64,000 nt of DNA from Pelodera strongyloides (GCA_036852015.1 JAANDG010000277.1:62001-126000); one strand, 5' to 3'; positions 37,063 through 48,633 are shown, numbered from the stretch's first letter. A program made the numbers and translations. The notes: generated by a model from the letters alone, not told the origin.

Positions 37063-39843
37063 TTATGGTCGGACATCGTCAATCTTCTTGTATCCGTCCT
37101 TGTCGATAACCACCAGATGATAAGTGTTCAGATTGGCAACGAATCTCTTCTTCGCTTCAGAAAGACACTTCTTCAGAAGGACCAATCCGTCCTCCAGAGG
37201 CATGTCTAAAGAAAAGCATCAGTTGGGGTCTTACTTACCTGCATACTTTCAAGGCATATCCTACTCTAATAATGTTTAGATTCTTCAAGTAAAGGAACAT
37301 TCAACTATCAATAAACTATGAACTGTTCCTTCAAGGGGTCTAGTCGTTAATTACATGGTGCGCTGGGGGCTAAGGGCTATTTAAGTCCTATTCGGAAAGT
37401 ATGGCTAGACCTAACAATAGCTTATAAGTTGTTTCAACGATGGCATTTGAATTGCAACTACTGATAAGCTTCGATACGATCGATGAGTCGACATGGCATC
37501 CAAAGGCGCAGAATAAGTATTTATGAATCAAGAAAACAAAAAATCCTACCCTTCTTGTATTCCTTATCCAGGATCGAGTAGCAAAAACGGCCGGGGAAAC
37601 CACGGAACAGGTACGGCTGAAGGAAACACAAGATCGTATACAGGAATTAAAGTTATGTGGTGAATGTTACACATTAAACTACGACGGAGCAAACAAACTG
37701 GTCACTCTGTTCCTAAATTTACATAATTTTATGAACCTTATGCTGTGAGTATACACCCGAAGTACAAGGTGCATATTTATGTAGGTAATGATAGGTTTGA
37801 CTTATAGTATACAAATCAGCGGGCCCGCACCACACTCAGAAGCCAAAGTATCCAAGAGGGGAGGAAAAGTTCATAAATATATCTTGTATTAAACTACCCA
37901 CCTGATCCCAGATTCCATTTCCCAGATAGTCGACTGATCCCAAATAGGCTCTCTTCTCCTTATCATCGTAGCCACCGAGCAGAATGTCCACAGTGTAGTG
38001 GTCCTAAAAGTTATTTTCAAATGTTAATTTTTACCCAATTACATAAAATCGATCCAACTAATTGCCTAGATGAAAGATTGGATGTTCGCCTGCAATACAA
38101 ATACTTGAGTGTGGAATAAAAAACCTCACAGAAAAAGCTACTTATTTAGGCGAAAAGGCAGGAACTATGAGAAAAGAATGAGACCGATTTTCAAAAGTGC
38201 TTGAAAAAATTGAGATTCTTTTTGTAATGCTCTTTTACAAATTCACTTAAAAGGTACCCCCAAACAAACATTGTGAATTACTTTTAATTAAGTTCGAAAC
38301 GTCTCAACAAAGTTCGCCCGCTAATTATGGAGAACTGCACTTTATTATCGTTCGTTTCTTGTCCTGATATGATACCAATTATATTTAACATATTTAAAAG
38401 CGCATAAATACGGTACCAATGAGAAAAGAAAGAGAGAAACAAATAAGCATAGCATAATAAATAAAAAAATTTATAACAAAAAAAAATCAACCTGAGAGCG
38501 AAGGGCTTCAGCGATTCCACGACGGATCCAGTGATGAGCAGAGTGGGGAGACAGCTCATAGCCTGCAATTTACAATAGTAAAGCACTTTCGTAAAATTCG
38601 TTTTTTTTTTTATTTGGCAATGCCAGACAGACGGTAAGATTCTAAACTAAAGCATGCCGTTTTTCTTAAATAATAGAATTAATCACCGTTCTAGAAACGC
38701 CATAATTAAAATGGAACTAAACTCAATGTATACAATTATACAATACACAGAAGATCGGAACCATCTCATGTCTGCAAGTATGCGCGGTCAAATTCAAATT
38801 GGTACTCTTGTTTTTTGCAGAAATCAAGAGTTCGCACTCTCAGAAAACAAATTAGATGGGTTCTTATGGCAATCGCAAAGAAATTATGGATGATTCTGTG
38901 CTTGTTGTTTATAGGCAATGGTAGCCAAGTAGATAATAAGATTTTTGGACGATACAACCATTCAACGGATTAAAACCATACTTGGGTAGTAGAAGTTAAG
39001 AAAACAAAAACCTACCGTTTCTGATAGCATAAAGGCGGATATTTCTCTTGGTCCAATCTCCAAACTGGGCCACATCTCCGTCTTCACCAATACCCATCAT
39101 AGTGAGCTTATTTCCGAGACGGAACTCCTTGTCGCCCTCTAAAATACATTAGAAGTAGTCAATGTGTTGCCTGAATAAATTAGAAGCGTAGCGCTTCACA
39201 TTGGAATTGGACAATTGGAATGCGAATTGCGAATCGAAGCTCTCTGTTCTGATTGTTATTTCGTTCGCTATTTAGCAAATCCAAATACATTTGTTAAACA
39301 ATGTAATACGTAAATCTACAGCATAGCGAACAAACATTCTCCGAGCAGGTGAACGGACGCTTTGCACATTGCACGCCAATTTGCCTGATTTGCCAATTAT
39401 TTTCCAATTCTGGCTCAATAACTACGCATCAAAACATTTAGGGCGCGTTTAAGACGGCCGAAAGAAAGAAAAAAATAATGCGTTTTCGGCCGTTCAGGTT
39501 GGCCGAAAAGAAAATTTTTAAAACTAAGGGAAAATGAAAAAAATACAGTAATTTTTTTCGGGTTTTGTCTGCGTCTCTTGTTTTTGCATTGTCTTTCAAA
39601 CGTTTTCTTTTCGCCCATCCTGAACGGCCGAAATGGATATTTTTCTTTCTTTCGGCCATCTTAAATGCGCCCTTAATAATGATAAACACTGGTGTAAAAG
39701 ATAAGAAAATTTCAGAGAGTTTGAGAGAAAAACCACTTACGCTCATCAACGACGATAGCTCCATACGCGAAAGTCGTCTTGTCACAGGCAAGGATCACGT
39801 AGTCCTTGGTGGACACACCGGCCAAAAAGTGCATACCAGCCAT
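37063..39843 (-). CDS. pbs-4: Proteasome subunit beta type-2 (20S core beta-4 position)
   Basis: A non-catalytic beta-ring subunit of the 20S proteasome core. Minus-strand exons: 39741-39843, 39016-39138, 38492-38562, 37902-38003, 37550-37616 and 37063-37205. Phases agree and give 202 residues, the family's normal length. The N-terminus MAGMHFLAGVSTKDYVILAC aligns with PSMB2 starts and lacks a propeptide with a Gly-Thr cleavage site, as expected for this inactive subunit. Further family segments are GIGEDGDVAQFGDWTKRNIR, YELSPHSAHHWIRRGIAEAL, VDILLGGYDDKEKRAYLGSV and PYLFRGFPGRFCYSILDKEY. The ATG directly follows a TTTGCAG acceptor, a likely trans-splice site. Intron 1 contains a Harbinger-like MITE (39441-39672). 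Confidence 0.95.
39441..39672. mobile_element. PIF/Harbinger-like MITE in pbs-4 intron 1
   Basis: Terminal inverted repeats: GGGCGCGTTTAAGACGGCCG at the left and the near-complement CGGCCATCTTAAATGCGCCC at the right, about 30 bp each. They are flanked on both sides by TTA, the target duplication typical of Harbinger/Tourist elements. A subterminal GGCCGTTCAGGTTGGCCG palindrome is also present. 232 bp with no coding. Confidence 0.7.
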
Positions 39844-40557
39844 CTGCAAATGCTTAAATGTAAATCAAACTCAAATGCAGATACGCTGACATAGGCAATA
39901 TATGAATTGACAAGTTGGAGAAGAAGATCGGGAGAACAAGGTGCAAGGATCTTGAAGTCTTGAGCCTAGCGTTAGTATTCACATAAACAAGAACCAGCAG
40001 AGCATGCGTAATGAGAAGATGTTCCCACAATAATGGGTAAAAGGTGATGAACGTAGCGTGGAAAATATCATCAGATCACTGTTCTGTTTTCAGTCAATAA
40101 ACGGCAAATGTTCAGTAGTAAGCACGCATATACTGTAAAAACACGCGCCCAAAGCAAGAAAGATAGTAGGCTTACAAAGCAACAAAATTCATACATTACA
40201 ACGTACTACTTATCAATCTAACATCGACATATACGAAAAAAAAAAGAACCAAAGCAAATCCGATCCGGAACAAAAAAAATTGGCGCAAAAATGATGACAT
40301 ACGTGAAAAATCAAATTACGATGGTCCCATGCTGCTGTCATTTGTAGTGTTGCGTTGCAGGCCATATTATTGGCAAGGTATCACCAAATGCAAATTTAGT
40401 TACTTTCCGAATTAAAGACCTAGGATTGCGTTGTGATTGTGTGAATGAAATAAATCTGTGCAAAAGTATGTTGTTTAATGTAATTTTCATACGGCATGGC
40501 GCTGTTCTCATCCTAACCCATACGACCCGGGTTCTAATCCCGCCCAGTGCTACCTAC
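39844..40557. other. Upstream region of pbs-4; tRNA-like fragment at its left-hand repeat border
   Basis: Probable promoter region of pbs-4. At about 40497-40552 a segment with a CCCGGGTTCTAATCCCG stem-loop resembles a tRNA T arm, directly next to the palindromic repeat at 40558. No complete tRNA can be folded. Confidence 0.4.
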
Positions 40558-41111
40558 ACTGAGAGCCGATGAGTTGCGCGCCGCACCATTTCGGGAAACA
40601 AAATGCGCGCCGCAAAGGAATGGGAAACAAAATGCGCGCGGAATAGAAATGGCGCGCAAAGTGTTTCCCGAAAAGGTGCGGAAACGGTGCGGAAATGGTG
40701 CGGCGCGCAACTTGCGCCCCGCACCATTTCCGCACCTTTTCGGCAACGTTTTTGAAAGCGCTCGGAGGATCTGCCGTAAGTGCAGTTGTTGTACTAATAT
40801 TTTTCCGCAAGCACATGTCTCACATGTGTTGTGAGGCCGAGTGGTCTAAGGCGCTGTTCAGAGAAATTATCTAACAAGAGTGTAGGGTTCGAATCCAACA
40901 CGTTGCTTTCTTTTTGCAGTTGCTACTTATCCCGCACCGTTTCCGCACCTTTTCGGCAACGGTTTGGGGGTGTTTCCCGCAACAGTTTGGGGGTGTTTCC
41001 CGCACCAAAACGGCAACCAGAGTCGGTGAAAAAACTTTTGCGGCGCGCATCAAATTCTTTTGCGGGAAACACCCCCAAACTGTTGCCGCGCGCAACTCTT
41101 GAGTTTCGTTG
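40558..41111 (+). mobile_element. Palindromic GC-rich repeat with tRNA-Leu-like core, copy B
   Basis: About 554 bp. It starts CACTGAGAGCCGATGAGTTG and ends CTCTTGAGTTTCGTTG. Left-arm palindromes are built from GTGCGGAAA/TTTCCGCAC and GCGCGC. The tRNA-like core at about 40825-40905 has A box AGGCCGAGTGGTCTAAGGCG and B box GGTTCGAATCC. Two TTTGGGGGTGTTTCCCGCA units follow, and a GGGAAACACCCCCAAAC complement near the end makes the right arm fold back. Confidence 0.85.
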
Positions 41112-41604
41112 TACCATCTCGTAAACATGCCAAGCCGACGACAATATTAAGTTAAGACGCCTAGCTTTAGGACGATACTACCTAAATATATTCCGTCTTC
41201 TACCGTCTACTTCACTCTAATGGGACACATCGGCCAAGAGACACCTTGGAATGGAGCTAAAAATGAAGAAACCCGACTTCTGGGAAAACGAGATGCGCTG
41301 AATTCGATGCGTAATGATTGTGATTGTATGCCTGAATAAAATGGTATTCACATACTGAAAAACGAGCGTTACATGTGACGATGTGACTACGGTGGCTCGC
41401 CCGGAGAGCCAGAGACCTCACCGATGGGTAACTCTGTGTGTTATGCAATTTCTTACAGTAGTGTCTGAAATACAAATCATACTCTTTGAAATTTCGAAAA
41501 CATTTTTACGAGACTTACTTTAGTTCAGAATTATCTTGTCAAACATTGGTTTTATCTCACTTCGGTCTTTTAATATGGATGTCTATAGACATTAAGGATG
41601 CAAC

Positions 41605-41676
41605 AGCAGCGTGGCGCAGTGGAAGCGTGCTGGGCCCATAACCCAGAGGTCGGTGGATCGAAACCACTCGCTGCTA
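41605..41676 (+). tRNA. Initiator tRNA-Met (CAT)
   Basis: 72 nt, identical to the minus-strand gene at 13027-13098: acceptor AGCAGCG/CGCTGCT, initiator-type anticodon stem with CAT, A at the 3' discriminator. It is followed by ATTCTTTTT, a usable Pol III terminator. Confidence 0.98.
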
Positions 41677-42385
41677 ATTCTTTTTCGTGATTCGCTCGAA
41701 AAGTATGCTCTGAACTTTTGACATCTGGCTCGTTTTTCTCTCACAAATTGACCATATAAAAATTCTTTGGTAGAATAGGAAACATCAGTCCGCTTGATTA
41801 CAGTGCAAAGGTTCCATACTCGGATAAATTACTCATGTTCATTCATGTAAGATCCTCATGCAGCTTTATTAGCACGCGAACTTATCCGGAGGATTATTAT
41901 CCGGATTTTAAGAGGCAATATCTTTGTGATGATTCGGCGTTCGTGAGAATCGCTCGCTACTGGCGCACCTGTGGCACACCCTGATGGGGCCACGGACGCT
42001 AGACCCGATAGGCAGACAGCCAACACTATCATATTCAACCTATTAGTGTAAGCAAAGCAACATGACTAAGAGTTGTGGGCCTAGTACGCGGCCCACAGGG
42101 AGATATACTGTAACTGTAGTAAGCTTGAAATATTCTCTGGACTTTATTTCTTTCTTCAACTCTCAAAAACTGCTTTCAAACAAATAAGAACAAATAAATA
42201 AATAGCAGTGTTCTCCGAGATAATCACAGGGTTGTGTGAGTTGTTTTCGCATTGAACAATTTCTTGCGGCGAAGCAGTTTTCTCGTAAATTTTCTAATTA
42301 TATGTTTACTGTTACAAGTTTTACTCAACTAAATCCAGTTATTTATTTTGAAATTTGTTGTACATGGAGAAAACTTCAAGACTTC
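41677..42385. other. Non-coding interval between tRNA and LTR element
   Basis: No gene recognised. A (TAAA)-rich stretch lies near 42185-42205. Confidence 0.4.
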
Positions 42386-42653
42386 TATAAACTCATGAGG
42401 GCCGCCCAGCCCTCATGGTTTATTTATGAATGTCTTGTTGTAAAATATATGTAATATATAATACATCAAATAGCCATAACCTTTTATCAATAAGACAAAG
42501 GGCAAGAATGAGTATTTCTCCAAAGCTCACAACAGCTGTTAATTGAGAAACACACGAACACTCAAGTGTAAACAAGCATGCAAAGTTGCAAAGAAACTAA
42601 TGATGAAACAAATATTATATACATATTCCTACGGCATACTTGGCACACTTACA
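42386..42653 (+). repeat. Left terminal direct repeat (LTR) of the 42386-43837 element
   Basis: 268 bp, starting TATAAACTCATGAGGGCC and ending GGCACACTTACA; identical to 43570-43837. Confidence 0.85.
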
Positions 42654-43569
42654 TCTCGCCTTTCCAACAAGAGCTGGTCCCCAGCTCTTATTAGAAAAGT
42701 GTTCTATTAATAAAACAATTTCAAAATGTTCTCAAACAATCGATGAAACAATTTCTAGATGGAACTTCGTATGGCTAAAAAAAATGATTCTTGCTTCTTC
42801 AAGCTTGATCTAATCATTTTCAAAATGTTATCTCTACCATATGGCTCATATTCAAACAATTCAGCAAAAATTGATGTTAACCACAATATTCAAAACAAAC
42901 AATAATTATTGAAAATTCCAAGAACAATTATTCAAAAATTATTTGTAACAATAAAAATATTCATAAGGACTGATCACACTTCAGCGGGCCCTACTGGGTG
43001 ATACTTTAGTTATTCTTATACTTACAATTATCTCAACTGGCTAACTATTGGGATCCGACAGCTCCTTGCTGCCCATCCACCCAACCTTTTATGCTGTCGG
43101 GGACGTTACGCATATCGTCTAAGCGGGGCCCTATCATAGTATTATATCTTATTTTATTTATATCATCCCTAGCACAGCTGAGTTGTCCTTACGGGGCTGC
43201 TGAAAGTTACAAATTACTTAGTGTTGGTAAAATGAATAATGTTCACACACTAACTCGCTCTCTATTCTCACTCGCTCATAATCAAAATAACTTATGCGTT
43301 CATCAGAATGGTCGCAGCTCCATCAGTTCACATCAGTTAGTCCATGCTTCCGAATGCATGTTTTCCAATAATAAAGCGGCGAGAAAATTGTCGAACTCGG
43401 CAGAATATCAGAATATGGATGACATGGGCGGATATCTGAGTATCTGACGAAAGAGTTTTATAGTTTCAAATAGAATAAATGAGAAAATTGTGGTTTAGCT
43501 GAATTGGGCGGGAAGATTGTAGGTGCTTTCTGCCTGTTGGAATATAGGCAGACCTACCGCTGGTCGCCA

Positions 43570-43837
43570 TATAAACTCATGAGGGCCGCCCAGCCCTCAT
43601 GGTTTATTTATGAATGTCTTGTTGTAAAATATATGTAATATATAATACATCAAATAGCCATAACCTTTTATCAATAAGACAAAGGGCAAGAATGAGTATT
43701 TCTCCAAAGCTCACAACAGCTGTTAATTGAGAAACACACGAACACTCAAGTGTAAACAAGCATGCAAAGTTGCAAAGAAACTAATGATGAAACAAATATT
43801 ATATACATATTCCTACGGCATACTTGGCACACTTACA
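43570..43837 (+). repeat. Right terminal direct repeat (LTR) of the 42386-43837 element
   Basis: 268 bp copy of the left repeat, followed by CTTC, which also precedes the left repeat. Confidence 0.85.
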
Positions 43838-44052
43838 CTTCAAGCGTGCGGTGCGTGGCAGTGTCCCCGCGCAGATTTTAGGTTTTTATGTTGCCGTCTG
43901 TAGGGGTTTTAATGTTGCCGCAGCGACTAGTGATTACAGTCCAGTAGCTGAGCTTCCTATTGTGAATTACTTCCAAATAGCAATATTCAAGCATTGAATG
44001 GCGCAATCAATTTTAAATTTCAAAAATTGAATTATTTATTTATTTGTTTATT

Positions 44053-44055
<3 letters not shown>

Positions 44056-44090
<35 letters not shown>

Positions 44091-44092
44091 TG
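44056..44092. repeat. Poly(T) run
   Basis: About 37 consecutive T residues. Read on the minus strand it could be the poly(A) tail of a retrotransposed sequence, but no recognisable retrocopy adjoins it. Confidence 0.9.
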
Positions 44093-45583
44093 TTGTTTAT
44101 TGTCGACTTATTGTTAGAACTTACCACAGTATAACAGCCGGTTTTTGAAACTACGTTGGACACTGTATTCAATATTCCTATACACTACCTGGGAATACAG
44201 CGCCCAGAACCAGAAAAAAACCGTCTGTTGCTCAGCTTTAACGAAATAAAATTAGCACTGTTGATAGTAGCTCAAAATGATCCCAAATGATTGTGTCGTT
44301 TTTGTTTTCCTATTGTTTTTTTTCAATCAAACATGTACAAAAAAAGAACATTGCTTCCACTTCATTGTAATAGGCAGTTCGGTGTTTATATTATTTATTT
44401 ATTTGTGTTTCTATTGGAAAATGCATTGAAAACAACAGCGGCAGCACATTACAATTTGTATTCGTTTTCATACATGACGAATTACCAGTATTTTAGACTA
44501 TTTTTGTTTTAAATTCAAAATTAGAGCATTATTATAATTTCCATTCGGTTTCCAGAACTAGTCTATGGGGGAATCATTCTCTAAAATTTTCCCTTTGCGT
44601 ATTTATTGGAATGAAAAGTTGTACATCATTTTGCACTTACAATTTTCGAGAATGTATGTATTAGTGTTTATTATTCTCATATTTGTAGGAACAACATCAC
44701 AGCTAGCACAAACTAACAGAAAATTTTGCGATGCCGTGAAAGGGCCCTTGCGGATTGTATGAGTGTTAGTATAGCGATCTTGATATTTCAGTGCATAGAG
44801 AAATGTGGTTTGCTTGTTGAGCTGGCTTACAAATTTGTGCTCCTTGGATATGCGTCATTATCTATTATTCCTGAGGTTCCACGCATAATGTTCTCTGTGT
44901 CAGGAACCGCGCGGGCTCGTGTGCGGCGCGTCGGTGTACATGTCTGCTCGTGTGCGGCGCTTACGACGGCTTAAAATGGGATGTGTGCAGCAAAGGTCAA
45001 CTGCAGATGCTCGAATCACTTGCTGCATAACTGAAGCGGTAGCAATGAATATGATTCCCCTTAGCCGTGTGCAACACAGGGACAGGAACACACAGCGTGC
45101 ATTTTCCTACTTGAAAGAAACCACCTAGCTGATGGTTCTATAGGCAATATAGGCTTCTAACCACGGTAATATTCCACTAGTTAAAAATTTGTAAACTCTT
45201 GTTTTCCCGCACTATTTCTGTCTATTTTCAATGCAAACAACATTTTTATTAGATAATTAGGGGCTTTAAAGTGTTCAATGTTTTAATTATGCTGCAAATG
45301 CGCAAGTCATGCATATTATTCGCTATTATTGTGTTGTTATTGAAAACACATATTTTCACAAATCTCAAGAGAGTTCTTTGTCAAAAAACAGTCGTCATAT
45401 ATTTGTATTTTCCAAAATTAAACTATTCGTAGTGACGCATCTTTTAATAGGACTCTTATATTACTTATTATTTACGCGTATAAAAGAAAACTGTAACAAG
45501 AAGACCGCCATTTTCTATATCCACCTCGGCTGTTTTGTGAAGTTTTACTCCTACCGTTCTACATCAAAAGCCTCTTCTTCAAG

Positions 45584-45861
45584 TTTACTCTCTTTCTTAT
45601 TCCGTATACCTCTTTCCACCCTCTCTTTTAACTCTTTCTCTTCTTTCTCTATCTCTCTCACACTCTCTCTGTCTCTGAATTCCTCCTCATCTCTCTCCTT
45701 CTCTATGTCTATGTGCTTTGCTATACGGACTATAATTCGTTCTTTCTATCCGCCCTGTCTCTTTCTCTCCCCCCCTCTCTCTCCTCTTCCCCCCCCACCT
45801 CTCTCTATCTTAGCTATCTTTCTCAATATCTATCACACAATATTGTCTCTCTCTACTTCTC

Positions 45862-45892
<31 letters not shown>

Positions 45893-45894
45893 AG
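45584..45894. repeat. Interrupted (CT)n pyrimidine tract, about 310 bp
   Basis: The plus strand is dominated by TCTCTC, CTTTCT and CCCCCC runs, ending in a pure CT stretch near 45870-45894. It is strand-asymmetric and a candidate for triplex or other non-B structure. Confidence 0.85.
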
Positions 45895-46684
45895 TGAGCT
45901 CCATTCTGTCGCCATTCATAGAAGTGAGCAATATTTTCTGAAATCTGCTTTTTTATTAAGCTTCGTATCTGGGCGTGGCGTATAAGCATACATGTGTCCT
46001 TTCCGTGTGGTCAATGGTCCTTTCTAAGCCTTCTAGATTAGTGACAAGTGCTTTTCGGTATTTTTAAAGCTGCTGAAACCGCCTTTCGACATGAAGCATT
46101 TGTGTGTTGCTATCTATTTTTGTGCGTAGTTCGGCAGGACAAATAAGCCTACTCGTTACACCGACAGACTTGCGTTTAGAAGGTTCATTGAACAGAATCA
46201 TAGGGGTTGCACGGCACTTTCGCCAGTAACGCTCAGCTTTCCGTCATGATAGAATGGCCAAAAGAACGTACGCTATGGGAAAATTGTGACAGTCGTATAG
46301 TTGTATTATACTGACTAACTAATGTAGAGTATTCTCTGTGGCTGAGAAAGCATGGGCCAATTATTTTTTACATGATTTTTTGTGACAAATTACTCTTCTG
46401 ACATGTTTTCCAACAACATTTGTTTCCAAGTTTGCCCTTGAATTCGAAGAAATTCTCTTTGTCGTTTGCCCTGTAACATTGTCCTTTAACATTCTCAACT
46501 TATTTTTGTAATGCGAAGTTGGAAAACCTTCCTTCTTTTTTCAGTCCGAATTCTGGGACAAGCATCCAAGTTGTTAGTGCCAATATTATACTTCAATGCA
46601 ACTTTTTGACGAATGAGCGCACTCGTTGAATGAACTCATTTAGTATAACGCGCTCTAATTAGCTCAACTTCAGATTAACAAACG

Positions 46685-46745
46685 ATGTCAATTCGCTATA
46701 CAACACTCCAGCGTCGGTTCACATTTACGACGGCCAAGTCACCAC
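46685..46745 (+). other. Candidate distal first coding exon (possible long isoform of the RASD-like gene)
   Basis: An ATG eleven bases after a CAACTTCAG acceptor opens 20 codons rich in Arg and Thr, ending at a consensus donor (CACCAC, then GTAAGTC). The open phase (one base left over) fits the acceptor at 58016 of the RASD-like gene, which would give Arg before that gene's Met. This is inference from signals and phase only; the joining intron would exceed 11 kb. Confidence 0.2.
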
Positions 46746-47530
46746 GTAAGTCTTTTCGTGCTTTGGTACTTTGGAGTTTCATACTTATAACTTGCGTTGG
46801 TAAATTACTTGACTTTGGAATGTTTCCATTTTGGGAAATGTAGGTTAGGTGAGGAAAGGGTTCGAAAAAGAACTAAGAGTGATTCGAAAAAAGGCTTATT
46901 AGTCAACACGGACGCTAGTGACAAGACTCCGGTGATAATCGCACAAAATCTTACCAATGTAACCGGTATGCTCTAAATCATGACCAGTATTCTCTCACGT
47001 ACTGTATCTATTTCTTTCCCCTCTTGCTCTGAATACCGTATATTCATGTTCGTAACGACGTAGCGGTCTTGAACGATGATAACGATGCATACTGCCAATA
47101 AGAGTAACCAGTTTGCGAGTGGAGTGTCAATTTTCCATAGCGCTGTGCGATGTGCAGTACGTACATATATGTTTACTTCGCGTATCATGTTTTTTTAAAA
47201 AGGCTTCGTAAAAAATAGTCAACTAATTTTGCATATCGCTTCGGTCAATGATGGATCTGCCATAGTGACTTTATTTTTGACTCTACTGTTTCTCCTGAAA
47301 TATGTTTAATTTTCGGTGTATGCAGGCCCGTTTGCGTAGTAATTGCCCGCGGCTACTCTCTAGTGACCATCTCTTCGTATTTAACGTAATTACACTTCTA
47401 CGTCTGTGTACGATCATCACGTATTCATTGTTTACTAATGCACGTGAATTTTGGGGTTAACTGCATCCAGCCTCCAGCCGGCCACGACGCTCTAAAGTAG
47501 CACGATAAGAAATTGTACACCTTATGCTAT

Positions 47531-48062
47531 CACTGAGAGCCGATGAGTTGCGCGCCGCACCATTTCGGGAAACAAAACGCGCGCCGCAAAGGAATGGGAA
47601 ACAAAATGCGCGCGGAATAGAAATGGCGCGCAAAGTGTTTCCCGAAAAGGTGCGGAAACGGTGCGGAAATGGTGCGGCGCGCAACTTGCGCCCCGCACCA
47701 TTTCCGCACCATTTCGGCAACGTTTTTGAAAGCGCTCGGAGGATCTGCCGTAAGTGCAGTTGTTGTACTAATATTTTTCCGCAAGCACAGGTCTCACATG
47801 TGTTGTGTGGCCGAGTGGTCTAAGGCGCTTTTCAGAGAAAGTATCTAACAAGAGTGTAGGGTTCGAATCCAACACGCTGCTTTCTTTTTGCAGTTGCTAC
47901 TTTTCCCGCACCGTTTCCGCACCTTTTCGGCAACAGTTTGGGGGTGTTTCCCGCACCAAAACGGCAACCAGAGTCGGTGAAAAAACTTTTGCGGCGCGCA
48001 TCAAATTCTTTTGCGGGAAACACCCCCAAACTGTTGCCGCGCGCAACTCTTGAGTTTCGTTG
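47531..48062 (+). mobile_element. Palindromic GC-rich repeat with tRNA-Leu-like core, copy C
   Basis: It has the same termini and order as copy B but only one TTTGGGGGTGTTTCCCGCA unit after the core instead of two. The tRNA-like core is at about 47795-47878. Twenty bases separate it from inverted copy D. Confidence 0.85.
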
Positions 48063-48082
48063 ATTCTGCGCCTTATCCCATA

Positions 48083-48633
48083 CAACGAAACTCAAGAGTT
48101 GCGCGCGGCAACAGTTTGGGGGCCCGCAAAAGAATTTGATGCGCGCCGCAAAAGTTTTTTCCACCGACTCTGGTTGCCGTTTTGGTGCGGGAAACACCCC
48201 CAAACTGTTGCGGGAAACACCCCCAAACCGTTGCCGAAAAGGTGCGGAAACGGTGCGGGAAAAGTAGCAACTGCAAAAAGAAAGCAGCGTGTTGGATTCG
48301 AACCCTACACTCTTGTTAGATACTTTCTCTGAACAGCGCCTTAGACCACTCGGCCACACAACATATGTTAGACCTGTGCTTGCGGAAAAATATTAGTACA
48401 ACAACTGCACTTACGGCAGATGCTCCGAGCGCTTTCAAAAACGTTGCCGAAAAGGTGCGGAAATGGTGCGGGGCGCAAGTTGCGCGCCGCACCATTTCCG
48501 CACCGTTTCCGCACCTTTTCGGGAAACACTTTGCGCGCCATTTCTATTCCGCGCGCATTTTGTTTCCCATTCCTTTGCGGCGCGCATTTTGTTTCCCGAA
48601 ATGGTGCGGCGCGCAACTCATCGGCTCTCAGTG
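48083..48633 (-). mobile_element. Palindromic GC-rich repeat with tRNA-Leu-like core, copy D (inverted)
   Basis: On the minus strand it runs CACTGAGAGCCGATGAG to GAGTTTCGTTG. The tRNA-like core is at about 48282-48368. It keeps both TTTGGGGGTGTTTCC units but lacks five bases (TGTTT) in the terminal fold-back. With copy C it forms an inverted repeat spanning 47531-48633. Confidence 0.85.

Larger units (their letters stand above)
42386..43837 (+). mobile_element. Short LTR-type retroelement (TRIM/LARD-like), 1452 bp
   Basis: Two direct repeats of 268 bp, 42386-42653 and 43570-43837, look identical base for base. They enclose 916 bp without reverse transcriptase, integrase or gag motifs. CTTC (possibly ACTTC) borders both outer ends, fitting a 4-5 bp target duplication. 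Each repeat carries a hairpin TGAGGGC...GCCCTCA near its left end and finishes ...CTTACA. Identity of the repeats implies a recent insertion or gene conversion. The 118-codon open frame at 43091-43447 is unrecognised. A non-autonomous LTR element is the best reading, but no primer-binding site could be identified with confidence. Confidence 0.65.
44093..47530. other. Repeat-poor interval with a pyrimidine tract; no gene firmly supported
   Basis: It contains a long interrupted CT tract (45584-45894) that yields spurious open frames. A possible first exon at 46685-46745 is listed separately. Nothing else is recognised. Confidence 0.4.

Noticed and set aside
43091..43447. 118-codon frame inside the short LTR element as a possible gag remnant
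   Set aside because: No zinc knuckle, protease or capsid-like motif is visible; left as unrecognised.
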